Position numbers and translations under genes: made by a program. Positions 28,801 to 33,752 of a stretch of 64,000 bases of DNA are shown one piece after another (the first letter of the stretch is position 1; each line of letters starts with the position of its first letter). Source of the stretch: Azorinus chamasolen (lineage: Eukaryota > Mollusca > Bivalvia > Cardiida > Solecurtidae); the NCBI GenBank assembly GCA_963576725.1, contig OY755239.1, positions 55,949,640 to 56,013,639 of the forward strand, read 5' to 3'. A model generated the notes under the pieces. It was not told where the DNA came from. It searched no databases and saw only the letters and a list, made by a program, of their open reading frames with translations.

Positions 28801-31800
28801 TAATATGTTGTTTTTAGCCTTTAGACTGCCGCCAGCGGATCCATGATTATCTTTGCAAACAGTTTGAATGAAGATGAGACGCCGAGTAAATCGGCGTCGC
28901 GTCAGTTTACTCGGCGTCTCGTCAGGATCCAAACTAATTGCCAGCTTGATTGCATTTTTATTATAGCTTGAAATTTGAAAATGTAGTAGGCAAAAACTTT
29001 GTGTAAATATAATTTTCCCGGAACGCTAAAGGTTGCATTGGGACCAACTTTTTTTTGCCCCCCCCGGATATCCATTTCTGTGTCCAGTGTCCCTTAAAAA
29101 GGACACATGCAAACAGTGTAGACCCAGATCAGGGTATGCACAGGATGATGAACCACTCAATGTCAATGGCTTTTAACAGTACATATTTCCAAGTTCCAAA
29201 ATAAGATCTGGGTCCATGCTTATAAAGCTTTTTAGTTGAGTCTGATTTTGTTCTTCTCAAGCTTTTGATTGGTCAGATTTGAGCCAAAGGCTCAAATCTG
29301 ACCAATCAGTATCTTGAGAACGAACTCAGACTCAACTAAAAAGTTTTATAAGCATGGATACTGGACGAGTTTCCTTAAATAATATGGGATTTAAGTACAT
29401 TATTACAGAAATGTTCGATTCTCCCAGTTGTTGATCTTTTCAATTCATGCTATTTTTTAACGCACATCTCTTCTTTGAATTCGCCCCATACGTTCAATGG
29501 CCGTCTATCACAAGCATTAAATTTGTATTTTGCAGACATACAGAAGCAGTTATTTTAAACATAATGTGAAATATATGTGAAATAAAAACCAGTGATTAAA
29601 TAAAAACAATAACTAAATAAGTTATCGCTAAATTTCATTTGCATCACGTGAAGCTTTGCCACTAATGTTCGTACTTTTTCTTTATCAGTGGTAATCATAT
29701 ATCAAGTGATACACTGAGCTCAGGTGGATTTAATGTGTTCTTATTAATATGTTTTGTAACTACCAAATTTGAAACTATGTTTATTGGCGTTTTTTCCAGA
29801 GTCATGGTTATTACTGCTATTATATTAGATTTAGTCTCAATAATACTGAGGAATAGTTTTTTAATGTTTAAAATATTCTTTAACAATAGGTGAAGATCGG
29901 TGGTTGTGCACTCTTCTTCTTCAACAAGGACATCGAATCGACTACTGCGCTGGGGCTGACGCCTTGACATTTGCTCCCGAAACCTTCAACGAGTTCTTCA
30001 ACCAGAGACGTCGATGGGCTCCTTCTACCTTGGCCAACATGATGGACCTGCTTTCCTCTTGGTATGACACCGTACGAATCAACGACAACATCAGCAGACC
30101 CTACGTTCTGTACCAATTTATTCTCATGGCTTCAACTATCTTGGCTCCTTCGACCATCATTCTCATGATCACAGGGTCTTACCACTCTGTTCTCAATCTT
30201 GGTGTTTGGGAATCGTACCTTTTGTCTATCTTACCAGTGGGAGTGTACATCGTTATCTGCATGACAATGAAGAGCGACATACAGATCACTGCGGCGGCGG
30301 TTCTTAGTGCGATATTCACTGTGGTCATGATGATAGCCACAGTGGGAACTATCATCAGTATTGTAACGGAGAACTTCGGAAGTCCAAATGTGGTGTTCTT
30401 GACAGGATTGGTATCTGTTTTCACTATAGCTGGTGTTCTTCATCCACAAGAGTTCTTCTGCTTGGTGTACGGTCTACTGTACTTCCTCACTGTACCGTCT
30501 ACCTTTATTCTACTGACGGTTTACTACCTTTGTAACCTGAACAATGTCTCCTGGGGAACTCGCGAAACACCAAAGAAACTAACAAAGGAAGAAGAAGAAG
30601 AGCAAAAACGGATACAGGAGGAAAAGCAGAAAAAGAAAGAGAACAAGTCGATTCTGAATAGACTCGGTTTACACACATTGGTCAATGACGCCCGTGTGCT
30701 GATACGCACAATGATGGGTTTCAAATCTGAAACCTCTGAAACAAAGACCGTTTCTATTCAAACCGAGGAATCGAAGCCACCATCTCCAGCACCAACTGAG
30801 AAGTCTCTGCGATTCAAGAGGCAAATAAGCAAGCCAGTCACCATTGTCGAAGATTTAACTCCTCCTGGTTGGGAACCTAACCCAGATAAGCCATACTGGG
30901 TTTCCCTAGACTATACGGGAAATGGTCCCACTGAAAAGCTAGATGACGAGGAATTAGACTTCTGGAAGTTTACAATAAAGAAATACCTGCTTCCACTGGA
31001 CGAAGACAAGAGCCATAAACAAAAGATTGCAGATGACTTGATTTCGTTGAAGAATAATGTGGTATTCATCTTCTTCATGATCAATTTTCTGTGGACTATC
31101 ATTACTTTACAACTGCAGTCGATGGAAGACAAACTGAAGGATTTCTATATCATCCACAAGTACGAACCACTCTCGCTGATGTTTCTGTCGATCTTTGCAT
31201 TCTGTATCACTCTGCAGTTTTTCAGTATGTTCATACATCGATGGGGAACATTCCTTCATCTAATGTCTAGCACTAGAATCGACTGGTTCCAGAACGCGTC
31301 CACGGAGGAAGATTTCGTTCGTTTTGTCGTTGCGGAAGCACAGCGCCTACAGAGACTCGAACCAGCCCCTGATTATGATGAACTTCCACCTGACTACGAC
31401 GATGACGATGGATCTGATAACTTTGGTACGTTGACTTCATCACACATCGACAACGATAACACATACAATGAATTTACAACCCGTGAGGATATGATTGCGC
31501 GAACAAGATCGTTGAATCCTGACCGCGGAAGGAGAACAAGTAGAAAATACAGGCACCAATCGGGACATTCAAATGAAAATGGTGTACCCTTGCTTCAACA
31601 AATATTTGAAGATAGACTTGAAAATATTCATAGAAAGTGGAAACAGGGTACACTAGCATTTCGTCGAAGCGGAAACTTTGAGAGAAGTGACAGTCATCGC
31701 TTCTCAAGCAAAATGAATGACATGCGCCAACGAATGTTTAAGCGCAGTTTTAAGAAAAATAGTAGTTCTAATGAATTAACACCGTATGGACCAGAACGTG

Positions 31801-31820
31801 TTGTGGTGGAGACCTTATAG
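1788..31820 (+). CDS. CS1: Myosin-domain chitin synthase, 3' fifteen exons (gene continues upstream)
   Basis: This is the 3' part of a chitin synthase (glycosyltransferase family 2, UDP-GlcNAc to chitin, plasma membrane) carrying an N-terminal myosin motor, as known for mollusc shell-related chitin synthases. Fifteen exons join without a frame break: 1788-1893, 5679-5732, 7930-8170, 9228-9459, 9921-10098, 10664-10801, 11217-12160, 12869-13111, 15900-15979, 16524-16629, 18672-18825, 19949-20146, 21795-21930, 28591-28791, 29890-31820. They encode about 1,646 residues in the order: end of motor head, E/R-rich helix, proline-rich linker, about ten membrane helices, catalytic domain (DGDVDF, EDRW, QRRRW), more membrane helices, WGTRE with an E/K-rich stretch, two C-terminal helices and an acidic then basic tail. 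All introns are GT..AG. The start codon and most of the motor lie before the window. Exon calls rest on reading frame, splice consensus and family motifs, with no transcript data. Confidence 0.93.
1948..2194 (+). mobile_element. T1 element
   Basis: TTAATCCTTT to AAAGGGTTAA; shares its right TTAA with the next T1. Confidence 0.82.
2191..2412 (-). mobile_element. T1 element, minus orientation, apex shortened
   Basis: TTAACCCTCTATTTCATGAA to GTGGTTAA; GGCAGACCCTGATATGAT then GTTTACCCTGTTTGCC. Confidence 0.7.
2590..2695 (-). mobile_element. T1 fragment
   Basis: CAGATCCTGTTAGACACC and TGTCTGATCTGGGTC arms remain. Confidence 0.55.
2742..2945. mobile_element. P2 element
   Basis: P2 has CAGTAAAACC ends with CTAAACCGGACGTTAAATTT outside and the inner stem GACAGGTGGCAGCTTAATG. 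This copy is flanked by TA; apex GCTCCCACTAGGAAC is imperfect. Confidence 0.85.
2950..3620. other. Intron sequence without a recognised element
   Basis: AT-rich; a faint T-type core remnant at about 3360-3420 (CACACCAGACTCTTCTATAGG). No exon seen. Confidence 0.5.
3622..3870 (+). mobile_element. T1 element
   Basis: TTAACCCTTTGCTCC to ATGGGTTAC (right TTAA mutated). Confidence 0.82.
3994..4194. mobile_element. P1 element, ends decayed
   Basis: Perfect inner stem; the terminal CAGT/ACTG is mutated on both sides. Confidence 0.85.
4580..4788. mobile_element. P1 element, intact
   Basis: TA-flanked, CAGTAGACC..TCTTACTG ends. Confidence 0.9.
4815..4890 (+). mobile_element. T1 fragment between two P1 elements
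   Basis: CATTTCACGCCTTGC, GCCGTTTGATCAGCGTTTGC. Confidence 0.6.
4914..5115. mobile_element. P1 element, intact
   Basis: TA-flanked, with a 2-base loss next to the apex on the left arm. Confidence 0.9.
5118..5435. mobile_element. P5 element, left end lost
   Basis: P5 has TCGATATCTCGAACTTC-type pogo-like ends and inner ACAGCTTAATGTAGGTCTAAAG around AGCTCCTGTAGGAGCT. This copy lacks the left end and has the GTTCGAGTTATCACGAG motif tandemly duplicated on the right. Confidence 0.75.
5679..5732 (+). CDS. CS1: Chitin synthase exon b: motor/neck junction
   Basis: A 54-base phase 0/0 exon (TTCTTCAG acceptor, AAG|gtaatt donor) encoding IFLKNYHKDALERNLRDK. It is too short to appear as an open frame of note but is fixed by the myosin 'K(V/I)FLK' sequence. 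No IQ motif follows, which is unusual for a myosin lever arm. Confidence 0.85.
5948..6174 (+). mobile_element. T3 element, left end decayed
   Basis: T3 has CCCATTCCCTCATATTGACG, GAAACCATTGTGATAAATAG, apex TTTGCTCCTATAGGAGCAAA and GAGGTAATGGG ends at TTAA. Here the apex is diverged (TGTTCCACACTAGCAAA). Confidence 0.8.
6174..6250. mobile_element. P3 half element
   Basis: TGCAGACCGAAAGTGATGCTG then GGTTGCTTTAGAGGGG and TTCTACTGTA; most of the stem is lost. Confidence 0.55.
6801..7020 (+). mobile_element. T1 element
   Basis: GTAACCCTTTACTTG to AAGGGTTAA; core AGACCCAGATGAGATGG. Confidence 0.82.
7119..7290. mobile_element. P2 element, right end decayed
   Basis: CAGTAAACCCCTTTAAACCGG on the left; stem and apex degraded. 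Confidence 0.7.
7320..7556 (+). mobile_element. T1 element, ends decayed
   Basis: CTTTACCCCATTCATAC, core AGACCCAGATCAGACAG, end AAAGGGTAAG. Confidence 0.75.
7602..7849 (+). mobile_element. T1 element, intact
   Basis: TTAA at both ends; core arms CCCAGATCAGACGG and CCGTCTGATCAGGG show the fixed A/T mismatch. It ends 80 bases before exon c. Confidence 0.92.
7930..8170 (+). CDS. CS1: Chitin synthase exon c: E/R-rich charged helix (possible single alpha-helix lever)
   Basis: The exon has a TTTCAG acceptor and a CTTG|gtactt donor and encodes 80 residues plus one base. About the first 50 residues are almost only E, R, L and Q (for example IERERELEEERER), then a serine/threonine-rich stretch with possible phosphosites follows (RRASQES). 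The alternating E/R pattern is that of coiled coils or single alpha-helices that extend lever arms in some myosins. The very repetitive GA-rich codons could be prone to slippage. Confidence 0.85.
8445..8842 (+). mobile_element. T1 element with a C foldback inserted in its stem
   Basis: TTAACCCTTTCCTTGATATAAC to GGAAAGGGTTTAA, interrupted at 8491-8667. Confidence 0.85.
8491..8667. repeat. C foldback repeat
   Basis: C has the arm ATGCTTATAAAGCTTTTAG, TGAGTCTGAGTTCGTTCTC, AAGCTTTTGATTGGTC, apex GAGCCAAAGGCTC. In this copy the left arm has an extra AGTTCTCAAGCTTTTGATTG unit. Confidence 0.88.
8895..9000 (-). mobile_element. T-type fragment
   Basis: CAGACCCTGATCAGAGGGC, GCCTTCTGATCTAGGTCTAC, GTTTGCAAATG. 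Confidence 0.65.
9228..9459 (+). CDS. CS1: Chitin synthase exon d: proline-rich linker
   Basis: The join G|GT TAC restores a glycine; the exon ends in a split tryptophan codon (TG|gtaagg). It encodes a hydrophilic linker with APKPPPRHS, matching the class II SH3-ligand pattern PxxPxR, and a Ser/Thr-rich end (KSTSTGSSETE). It connects the motor/neck to the membrane region. The SH3 role is inference. Confidence 0.85.
9686..9876. mobile_element. P4 element
   Basis: P4 has CAGTAGAACCTGTCTTAAGYGGCC ends in the better copies; here the ends are decayed, with GCAGGTGGTTGCTTAATGC and CTGCATTAAGCTACCACC kept. In the intron before exon e. Confidence 0.78.
9921..10098 (+). CDS. CS1: Chitin synthase exon e: first membrane helix
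   Basis: The exon completes the tryptophan codon and reads WRSYDIFQVAEREFEEND, then a hydrophobic helix (LVRLVMYLVFFLVILGG). This sequence style at the N-terminal edge of the membrane region is typical of metazoan chitin synthases. The donor is AAG|gtaaga. Confidence 0.9.
10403..10632 (+). mobile_element. T1 element directly before exon f
   Basis: TTAACCCTTTTATGCC to AAAGGTTTAA; core GTCCCAGATCAGACAGC. Confidence 0.85.
10664..10801 (+). CDS. CS1: Chitin synthase exon f: second membrane helix
   Basis: A phase 0/0 exon of 46 codons: ILLFCICCPWAYTWFMSL is hydrophobic and is followed by the conserved-looking KEWPSIRTLII. A T1 palindromic element ends only 31 bases before the acceptor (TTAA at 10629-10632). 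Confidence 0.9.
10855..11110. mobile_element. T1 pieces
   Basis: A terminal piece (TTAACCCTTTATCTAATG..GATAAATATTCATG) and a core piece at about 11045-11105 (GATCAAATCAGAGGTATCC, GGGCCCTCTGAACAG). Confidence 0.55.
11217..12160 (+). CDS. CS1: Chitin synthase exon g: N-terminal multi-pass membrane region
   Basis: A 944-base exon encoding 314 residues with about eight hydrophobic segments and an extracellular-type loop holding N-glycosylation sequons (NHT, NST). It contains LHAFGACLVVFRVLP and ends ERMAKLEK, immediately before the LFVTPHFEG segment of the next exon, the order expected of metazoan chitin synthases. An internal gtacgtg donor after GAGAA keeps frame (AA|G lysine); reading through gives a stop 49 bases later. 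Confidence 0.93.
12404..12849. mobile_element. P3 element interrupted by a T3 element
   Basis: P3 has ends of the CAGTAAAACCCC type with CTAATGCGACC, inner GGTGGTAGCTTAATGCAGG. Here the T3 at 12473-12722 sits in its TTAA. Outer ends are decayed. Confidence 0.78.
12473..12722 (+). mobile_element. T3 element nested in P3
   Basis: TTAA 12473-12476 and 12719-12722 are the duplicated P3 stem sequence GCTTAAT; joining the flanks restores P3. Confidence 0.92.
12869..13111 (+). CDS. CS1: Chitin synthase exon h: start of the cytosolic catalytic domain
   Basis: ATATATAG acceptor, TTTAG|gtaaac donor. It encodes LFVTPHFEGMFPDFN, an arginine run (LRRRRND), and YACATMWHETRQEMTQLLKS, the CATMWHE segment typical of the entry to the chitin synthase GT2 domain. 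Confidence 0.93.
13214..13330. repeat. D foldback repeat, left stem deleted
   Basis: D has TTTCTCCACCAAACCC, GTTGTGACCACTCTTTAGAA and apex TCGTCTCGAAGAGACGA. Here only one arm half remains (CCTATACGATTCTAAAGAGTG). Confidence 0.75.
13522..13721. mobile_element. P2 element
   Basis: CAGTAAACCCCGCTAAACCGG to TATACTG, TA-flanked. Confidence 0.85.
13814..14036 (-). mobile_element. T1 element, decayed
   Basis: ATTCATGAATATTCATTAAC, AACAGACCCAGACTCCTAC, TTTGCAAAACTG. Confidence 0.6.
14311..14409. repeat. D foldback repeat, intact
   Basis: Arms of about 45 bp around TCGTCTCGAAGAGACGA with few mismatches. Confidence 0.9.
14412..15330. other. Intron sequence without a recognised element
   Basis: Between exons h and i. 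The open frames are short, with no splice-consistent coding sequence. The flank of the D repeat (ACGCGTCTTATCGGGACCTC) recurs beside other D copies, so D is probably part of a longer unit. Confidence 0.45.
15333..15572 (-). mobile_element. T1 element, intact
   Basis: TTAA both sides; core GGCCCTGATCAGACGG and CCGTCTGATCTGGGTC. Confidence 0.9.
15700..15786 (+). mobile_element. T1 tail fragment
   Basis: CAGCTAATTAATATTCATAC and CATTATTTCTTAATGAAT. Confidence 0.5.
15900..15979 (+). CDS. CS1: Chitin synthase exon i
   Basis: An 80-base exon encoding LDYVHCASRLAQEKFR.. to YYDLE. Its donor, gtaagtgttc, is the first unit of a tandem repeat whose later units repeat the same donor-like sequence (see the repeat at 15980-16205). 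Confidence 0.88.
15980..16205 (+). repeat. Minisatellite of splice-donor-like units (about 19 bp) starting at an exon boundary
   Basis: Units of the form GTAAGTGTTCACAACCATA recur about eleven times with decay, and the first unit is the real donor of exon i (GTAAGTGTTC at 15980). Several later units keep GTAAGT or GTACGT. Confidence 0.85.
16524..16629 (+). CDS. CS1: Chitin synthase exon j: IHVIFDDAFE catalytic segment
   Basis: The exon joins A|TT to give IHVIFDDAFELDET, the acidic strand near the UDP-sugar site in animal chitin synthases, and ends in a split arginine codon (AG|gtaaaa). It is too short to be picked up as a large open frame, but phase and motif agree on both sides. Confidence 0.9.
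16685..16893 (-). mobile_element. T1 element, decayed
   Basis: CAGATCATGGTCGGACGAC, CAGGATCCACCAGATTTGTG, AAAGGGTTGA. Confidence 0.65.
16900..17022. mobile_element. P2 element, inverted orientation, core deleted
   Basis: AGCCGGAATTCTAGTAGAGAAG, GCAGGTGGCCGCTTAATGC, then a jump to AACTAAATTTAGCGTCCGG and GAGGTTTTAC. Confidence 0.75.
17037..17265 (-). mobile_element. T3 element, intact
   Basis: TTAA at both ends; perfect arms around GCTCCTATAGGAGC. Confidence 0.92.
17271..17890. mobile_element. Cluster of T-type fragments
   Basis: A core with GCAGACCCAGATGAGAGGG at about 17315-17375, a T1 right arm at 17436-17530, and a T4 piece at 17560-17735 (TTGGATCCAGATGAGATGCC, GCCGAGTAACTTGGCG) followed by GGGTTAA near 17764. 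The small frames across this stretch follow the repeats. Confidence 0.6.
17907..18110. mobile_element. P2 element, intact reference copy
   Basis: 204 bp, TA-flanked, arms nearly perfect around GCTCCTCTAGGAGC. Confidence 0.92.
18273..18447. mobile_element. P2 element, apex deleted
   Basis: Ends intact and TA-flanked, but the last part of both stem arms is lost (AAGTCATACACTTACACTC). Confidence 0.85.
18672..18825 (+). CDS. CS1: Chitin synthase exon k: TPYGGRLVWTMPG segment
   Basis: CTCCAACAG acceptor, TCTCAG|gttagc donor. It encodes SPPTKYATPYGGRLVWTMPG and KIRHRKRWSQ, strongly diagnostic of metazoan chitin synthases (GT2 fold, UDP-GlcNAc binding region). Confidence 0.93.
18902..19126 (+). 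mobile_element. T1 element, apex shortened
   Basis: CGTTTCCTTCATATAAACGC to GAAAGGGTTAA; core AGACCCAGGCCAGACAGC. Confidence 0.8.
18970..19289 (+). repeat. Direct duplication of about 108 bp
   Basis: About 18970-19077 (from GTAGGAAACTTCTGACCAGG) recurs almost unchanged at 19181-19288. It is a segment of the T1 element at 18902, so a recent local duplication. Confidence 0.85.
19290..19642. other. Intron sequence, mostly unrecognised
   Basis: A T1 core fragment at about 19290-19375 (GACTCTGATCAGACGGATCC) then unique AT-rich sequence. Confidence 0.45.
19643..19879 (+). mobile_element. T1 element close to exon l
   Basis: TTAATCTTTTCATTC to AAAGGTTTAA; core AGACCCAGATTAGACGG, apex GCTCCCACAGGAGC. 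Confidence 0.85.
19949..20146 (+). CDS. CS1: Chitin synthase exon l
   Basis: A phase 0/0 exon of 66 codons starting CMYMYYLLGYKLL. It contains a basic patch (KARNRKKGRSKKD), probably a loop between conserved segments. A T1 element ends 70 bases before the acceptor. Confidence 0.9.
20239..20472 (+). mobile_element. T2 element, apex deleted
   Basis: T2 has TTAA-CCCTTCGCTTGCTG, GTAAATAGTGCAGACCCTGATG, apex CAGCTCCTGCAGGAGCTG, GTCTTCACTATTTACAG and AAGCGAAGGG-TTAA. Here the right half of the apex is missing (CAGCTCCTCTGGGTC). Confidence 0.88.
20470..20556. mobile_element. T1-like small palindrome
   Basis: AATGCTGAATATTCAAAGCG, GTCAGACTGAGTC, TATTCAGTCTGAATATTC, GGGAAAGGAATAA. Confidence 0.5.
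20698..20830 (+). mobile_element. T4 fragment
   Basis: TTTAACCGCCAACGTGGCAA, GTGCACCACGACAAACAGG and GTCCCAGAAAAGGGACT; left part of a T4-type element. Confidence 0.55.
20831..21190. other. Intron sequence, unrecognised
   Basis: Weak T4 traces (GATCCTGGTGAGACGCCG near 20937). Nothing else. Confidence 0.4.
21205..21517 (+). mobile_element. tRNA-derived SINE, family 1
   Basis: The head (about 21205-21275) reads like a tRNA gene, with A box TGGTCTAGTGGTAACGCG and B box GGGGTTCAAATCC. The T-loop is one base too long and part of the anticodon stem is mispaired, so it is a retroposon head rather than a working tRNA. A body of about 200 bp follows, ending in a TACTT-repeat tail. It lies in the intron before chitin synthase exon m. 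Confidence 0.8.
21518..21756 (+). mobile_element. T4 element, intact
   Basis: TTAACCCTTTCACCGCCG to GGCGCCGAAAGGGTTAA; core CCCAGATCAGACGCCGCC with apex CGCCTTTTCAAGGCG, unlike the GCTCC apex. Confidence 0.88.
21795..21930 (+). CDS. CS1: Chitin synthase exon m: DGDVDF metal/sugar site
   Basis: It encodes AENTFILTLDGDVDFRPESV and VGAVCGRIHPIGSG. The DGDVDF aspartates at 21822-21839 are the GT2 DxD-type residues that bind the metal and UDP-GlcNAc. A T4 element ends 38 bases before the exon, so the polypyrimidine tract sits in the narrow gap. A 6.66 kb intron follows. Confidence 0.95.
22390..25440 (+). repeat. Satellite array, unit about 285-292 bp, about ten units
   Basis: The marker AACGTGTGTC (first copy AACACGTGTC) recurs near 22431, 22721, 23012, 23299, 23584, 23872, 24158, 24445, 24730 and 25022. 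Each unit has two or three GACCGGGGGTC motifs and GTGACCCCC. Middle units alternate between two subtypes (TAGTTTACGAGTAAAG against AAAATCGAGTAAAG), giving a higher-order dimer of about 573 bp. Edge units are more diverged. Confidence 0.88.
25424..25478 (+). repeat. GTAGG/TAGG microsatellite
   Basis: Tandem GGTA units at the end of the satellite array, directly before a nested P2 element. Confidence 0.9.
25482..25685. mobile_element. P2 element nested in the 4.9 kb element
   Basis: CAGTATAACCTC to GGTTTTACTG, TA-flanked; apex GCTCCTAGAGGAGC. It separates the GTAGG and TAG tracts. Confidence 0.9.
25686..26100 (+). repeat. TAG, GTG and TGG-rich microsatellite
   Basis: Long imperfect AGT/GTA trinucleotide tracts with GGT and GGTAGGTA stretches. 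Open frames here only encode simple repeats. Confidence 0.88.
26098..26117 (+). repeat. ACA trinucleotide microsatellite
   Basis: About six AAC units. Confidence 0.85.
26118..26460. other. Unique AT-rich part of the 4.9 kb element
   Basis: No open frame with coding character; it may be the original non-satellite body. Confidence 0.4.
26470..26684 (+). repeat. GTGTGC-rich and GGGC microsatellite
   Basis: Alternating purine/pyrimidine GT/GC sequence with TGCG runs, ending in four GGGC units. The frames on both strands are low-complexity and not genes. Confidence 0.88.
26888..27000 (+). mobile_element. T4 fragment right of the 4.9 kb element
   Basis: GCAAACAGTTTGGGTAACTC and GGCGTCTCATCAGGATCC. 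The left part may be at 21969-21980. Confidence 0.6.
27000..27107. mobile_element. P3 right half, beginning near the apex
   Basis: Starts AGGTAGGAGCTTTCTGCATTAC and runs to GGTTTACTG; the left arm is absent. Confidence 0.75.
27194..27442 (+). mobile_element. T2 element, intact
   Basis: TTAA at both ends, apex GCTCCTGCAGGAGC. Confidence 0.92.
27538..27715. mobile_element. P4 element, decayed stem
   Basis: CAGTAGAAACTGTCTTAAGG to CTTAAGACAGACGCTATTG. Confidence 0.8.
28080..28282. mobile_element. P4 element, intact reference copy
   Basis: 203 bp, CAGTAGAACCTGTC to GACAGGTTCTACTG, TA-flanked, apex GCTCCTATAGGAGC in a perfect stem of more than 70 bp. Confidence 0.92.
28340..28500. mobile_element. 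T4 fragments
   Basis: CAGTCTCATCTGGATCCAG and GTTTGGATCCAGATGATATT. Confidence 0.5.
28591..28791 (+). CDS. CS1: Chitin synthase exon n: CCPGCFSLFR segment
   Basis: CTTATTTCAG acceptor; G|GT restores glycine and the donor G|gtgtgt is again phase 1. It encodes GPMVWYQQFEYAVGHWLQKA, CCPGCFSLFRGSAL and HYIQFEQG, the acceptor-site region of animal chitin synthases. Confidence 0.95.
28815..29010 (+). mobile_element. T4-type element
   Basis: TTTGCAAACAGTTTGAATG, GATGAGACGCCGAGTAAATC, with the right arm partly duplicated (GGCGTCGCGTCAG then GGCGTCTCGTCAG). Confidence 0.65.
29211..29358. repeat. C foldback repeat
   Basis: CCATGCTTATAAAGC to TTATAAGCATGG; apex GAGCCAAAGGCTC. A T-core piece (GCAAACAGTGTAGACCCAG) lies at 29110-29130. 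Confidence 0.9.
29360..29889. other. Intron sequence before the last chitin synthase exon
   Basis: No repeat recognised; ends in the TTCTTTAACAATAG acceptor. Confidence 0.5.
29890..31820 (+). CDS. CS1: Chitin synthase last exon: EDRW, QRRRW, WGTRE, C-terminal membrane and tail
   Basis: A 642-codon terminal exon to TAG. It opens GEDRWLCTLLLQQG (catalytic base motif) and reaches QRRRW at 30003-30017, the processivity/acceptor motif. Five to six membrane helices follow, then SWGTRE and an E/K/Q-rich run (KLTKEEEEEQKRIQEEKQKK). Two further helices lie at about 31060-31240. The cytosolic tail has an acidic stretch with LPPDYDDDDG (a PPxY, WW-domain ligand pattern), then a basic serine-rich end. 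Polyadenylation signals AATAAA lie at 31853-31858 and 31906-31911. Confidence 0.96.
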
Positions 31821-31852
31821 CGGTCCCGGTGGTTGTGTAGATAACTCCTGTA

Positions 31853-31911
31853 AATAAACATGTGCGGAATCTGTGAATATATTATACAGCCTCATAATGA
31901 ACGATAATAAA
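31853..31911 (+). terminator. Candidate polyadenylation signals of the chitin synthase gene
   Basis: Two AATAAA hexamers (31853-31858 and 31906-31911) lie 33 and 86 bases past the stop codon. Which one is used, or whether a longer 3' UTR exists, cannot be told from sequence. Confidence 0.55.
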
Positions 31912-32505
31912 CAACTGGAAATATAAATACTGCTCGTATGTGAATTGATAGACCATGAAATGCCTTAAAAAGTCTGAGTCAAAAACATTCTTGAAAGAGT
32001 AGTAGTAGATAATTTAGCGCTGATATGAAATTGCTCAATTACATTGAATAGTTGTTCAGCTATATGGTAAAACATATATGTTATTCAATTCAGTAGTATA
32101 AGAACATGCTTAGTCGTCATGATGTGTCCGTGTGTGACTTAAATGACACGATAAATTTAGCTAAGTCACTTATAAGGACACATATTGGTATCAGAGAGTG
32201 GTTCAGGTTCGAATCATATGAAATCATACTTTAAGGGTTAAGCATATATCATAGATTGTTCTTATGCATTATATTCAGAGTCATTGAAGATATGACGCTG
32301 TAATGTTGCCTGTTGTCTCAAGGTTAATATCTAACTGTACTTGTATTGCCTGATGGGATCCGATATAACTTACAATGCCTGGTGGCACTGAACTATATAT
32401 TTCGGTTTTTGTATTGCATTATATTTGTTTGTTCTTTATATCAATATGTTTGTCGATCTTTTGTTATAAAATGATAAATGTTTTACTGCGGATGTTATAT
32501 AAACA
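31912..32505. other. 3' flank of the chitin synthase gene
   Basis: Possibly 3' UTR. Contains a small TAAGTCACTTATAAGGAC-type palindrome near 32160 and a B-box-like GGTTCGAATCA at 32206. Confidence 0.4.
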
Positions 32506-32756
32506 TTAACCTTTTCCTTCCTATAAGCGCGTTTTGACGCATTTGCAAACAGAGTAGTCCCAGATCAGATGGCTCTTGTAGGAGCCATCTGATCAGGGTC
32601 TTATCTGTTTGCTAAATGAATTTGAAAGGTCTGCTTTTTTATTTTCTAAAATGGTTACCACATTCTACCTTCCATGTTTCATTATACAACTATTTGGCCA
32701 TGAATATTCAGTAGACATTGAAAGTTGGAATAAACATAGAACAGGGAAAGGGTTAA
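32506..32756 (+). mobile_element. T1 element, intact
   Basis: 251 bp, TTAA at both ends, apex GCTCTTGTAGGAGC. Confidence 0.92.
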
Positions 32757-32787
32757 AAGAAAAGGTCAGTTATATAAACATATTCAG

Positions 32788-32945
32788 TAAAGTGACCACC
32801 AAAAAGGGGATCTTATTATGGGTCTTAATGGCAGAAGGTAGCTTAATGCAAGACAAAGTTGATGCAGCAAGCGTCTACATGAGCTTTCTGCATTACTTTC
32901 GTCCGACATCAAGCAACCACATGCTTTCACCACTTGGTGTCGCAA
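32788..32945. mobile_element. Decayed P3/P4 element
   Basis: AAAGTGACCACCAAAAAGGGG, GGTAGCTTAATGCAAGAC, GAGCTTTCTGCATTACTTTC and CAACCACATGC. Confidence 0.6.
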
Positions 32946-33019
32946 ATAATGGTATCGCAAAATGGTTGATTTTCAAAGTTAGAATTTTAAACACTTTACA
33001 AAATTATTTTTATGACAAC

Positions 33020-33085
33020 CAGTACAGACCATGAAAAAGGGGCTCCCCCAAGACCCCTTAAATCTGGATATACACTGTTTGCAAA
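33020..33085. mobile_element. T-type core fragment
   Basis: GTACAGACCATGAAAAAGGGG and CACTGTTTGCAAAG. Confidence 0.5.
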
Positions 33086-33261
33086 GGTCTTATATGTTCA
33101 GTTTCCGCACTTTAAGGTTTAAAAATATCAATTAATTAAAGCTGTCTTATATTTTAGTTCAATTATGTTAGTTGTATTGTATGCAATGGGAAGTGCCTTA
33201 ATTCATTTCTGTGACATGATATAAGTGTAGTTACGCGCTGATCGTGGTCATGGAACCCTTT

Positions 33262-33345
33262 CAACTGACAAACAGTGCAGGTCCTTATGAGAGAGCTCCT
33301 CTTTGGACTCTCTCATCAGGGTCTGCATTGGTGCAAAGTACATCA
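33262..33345. mobile_element. T-type core fragment (AGAGAGCTCC arm)
   Basis: AAACAGTGCAGGTCC, TGAGAGAGCTCC and CTCTCATCAGGGTCTGC; same subtype as 38297-38393. Confidence 0.6.
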
Positions 33346-33522
33346 GTGACTCGTTCCTCGCTCTTACAGAGTTACAAACCTCTTTAATACCGGTATGACG
33401 AATCAAGTAAGATCTAAATTAGAAAGGAGCTTTATGCTGAAAGTTCATTCGGCATTAGTGAAATAACTGACAGCAAAGAAAGCATTGACTAACTGTGTGC
33501 ATCGCATGTGATTGTCAACTGC

Positions 33523-33752
33523 ATTAACCCATTTGCTCCCAGTGGATTCTTCCATGCCTATATATTGGATTAGTCCATTTTTTATCTAAGGGATGTCTGC
33601 TCTAATTTTTCATTTTTGTTTTGTTTTATATTGAATTTCCTATCAGCAAACAGTGTAGACTCTGATCAGACGCCGCATTATGCGGCGTCTGATCAGAGTC
33701 TAAGCTGTTTGCCTACGTCCCATATATGGGATCGTGGGTGCAAATGGGTTAA
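33523..33752. mobile_element. T5 element, intact
   Basis: TTAACCCATTTGCTCCC to GTGCAAATGGGTTAA. Core GACTCTGATCAGACGCCGC is a perfect palindrome with apex CGCATTATGCG. Confidence 0.88.
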
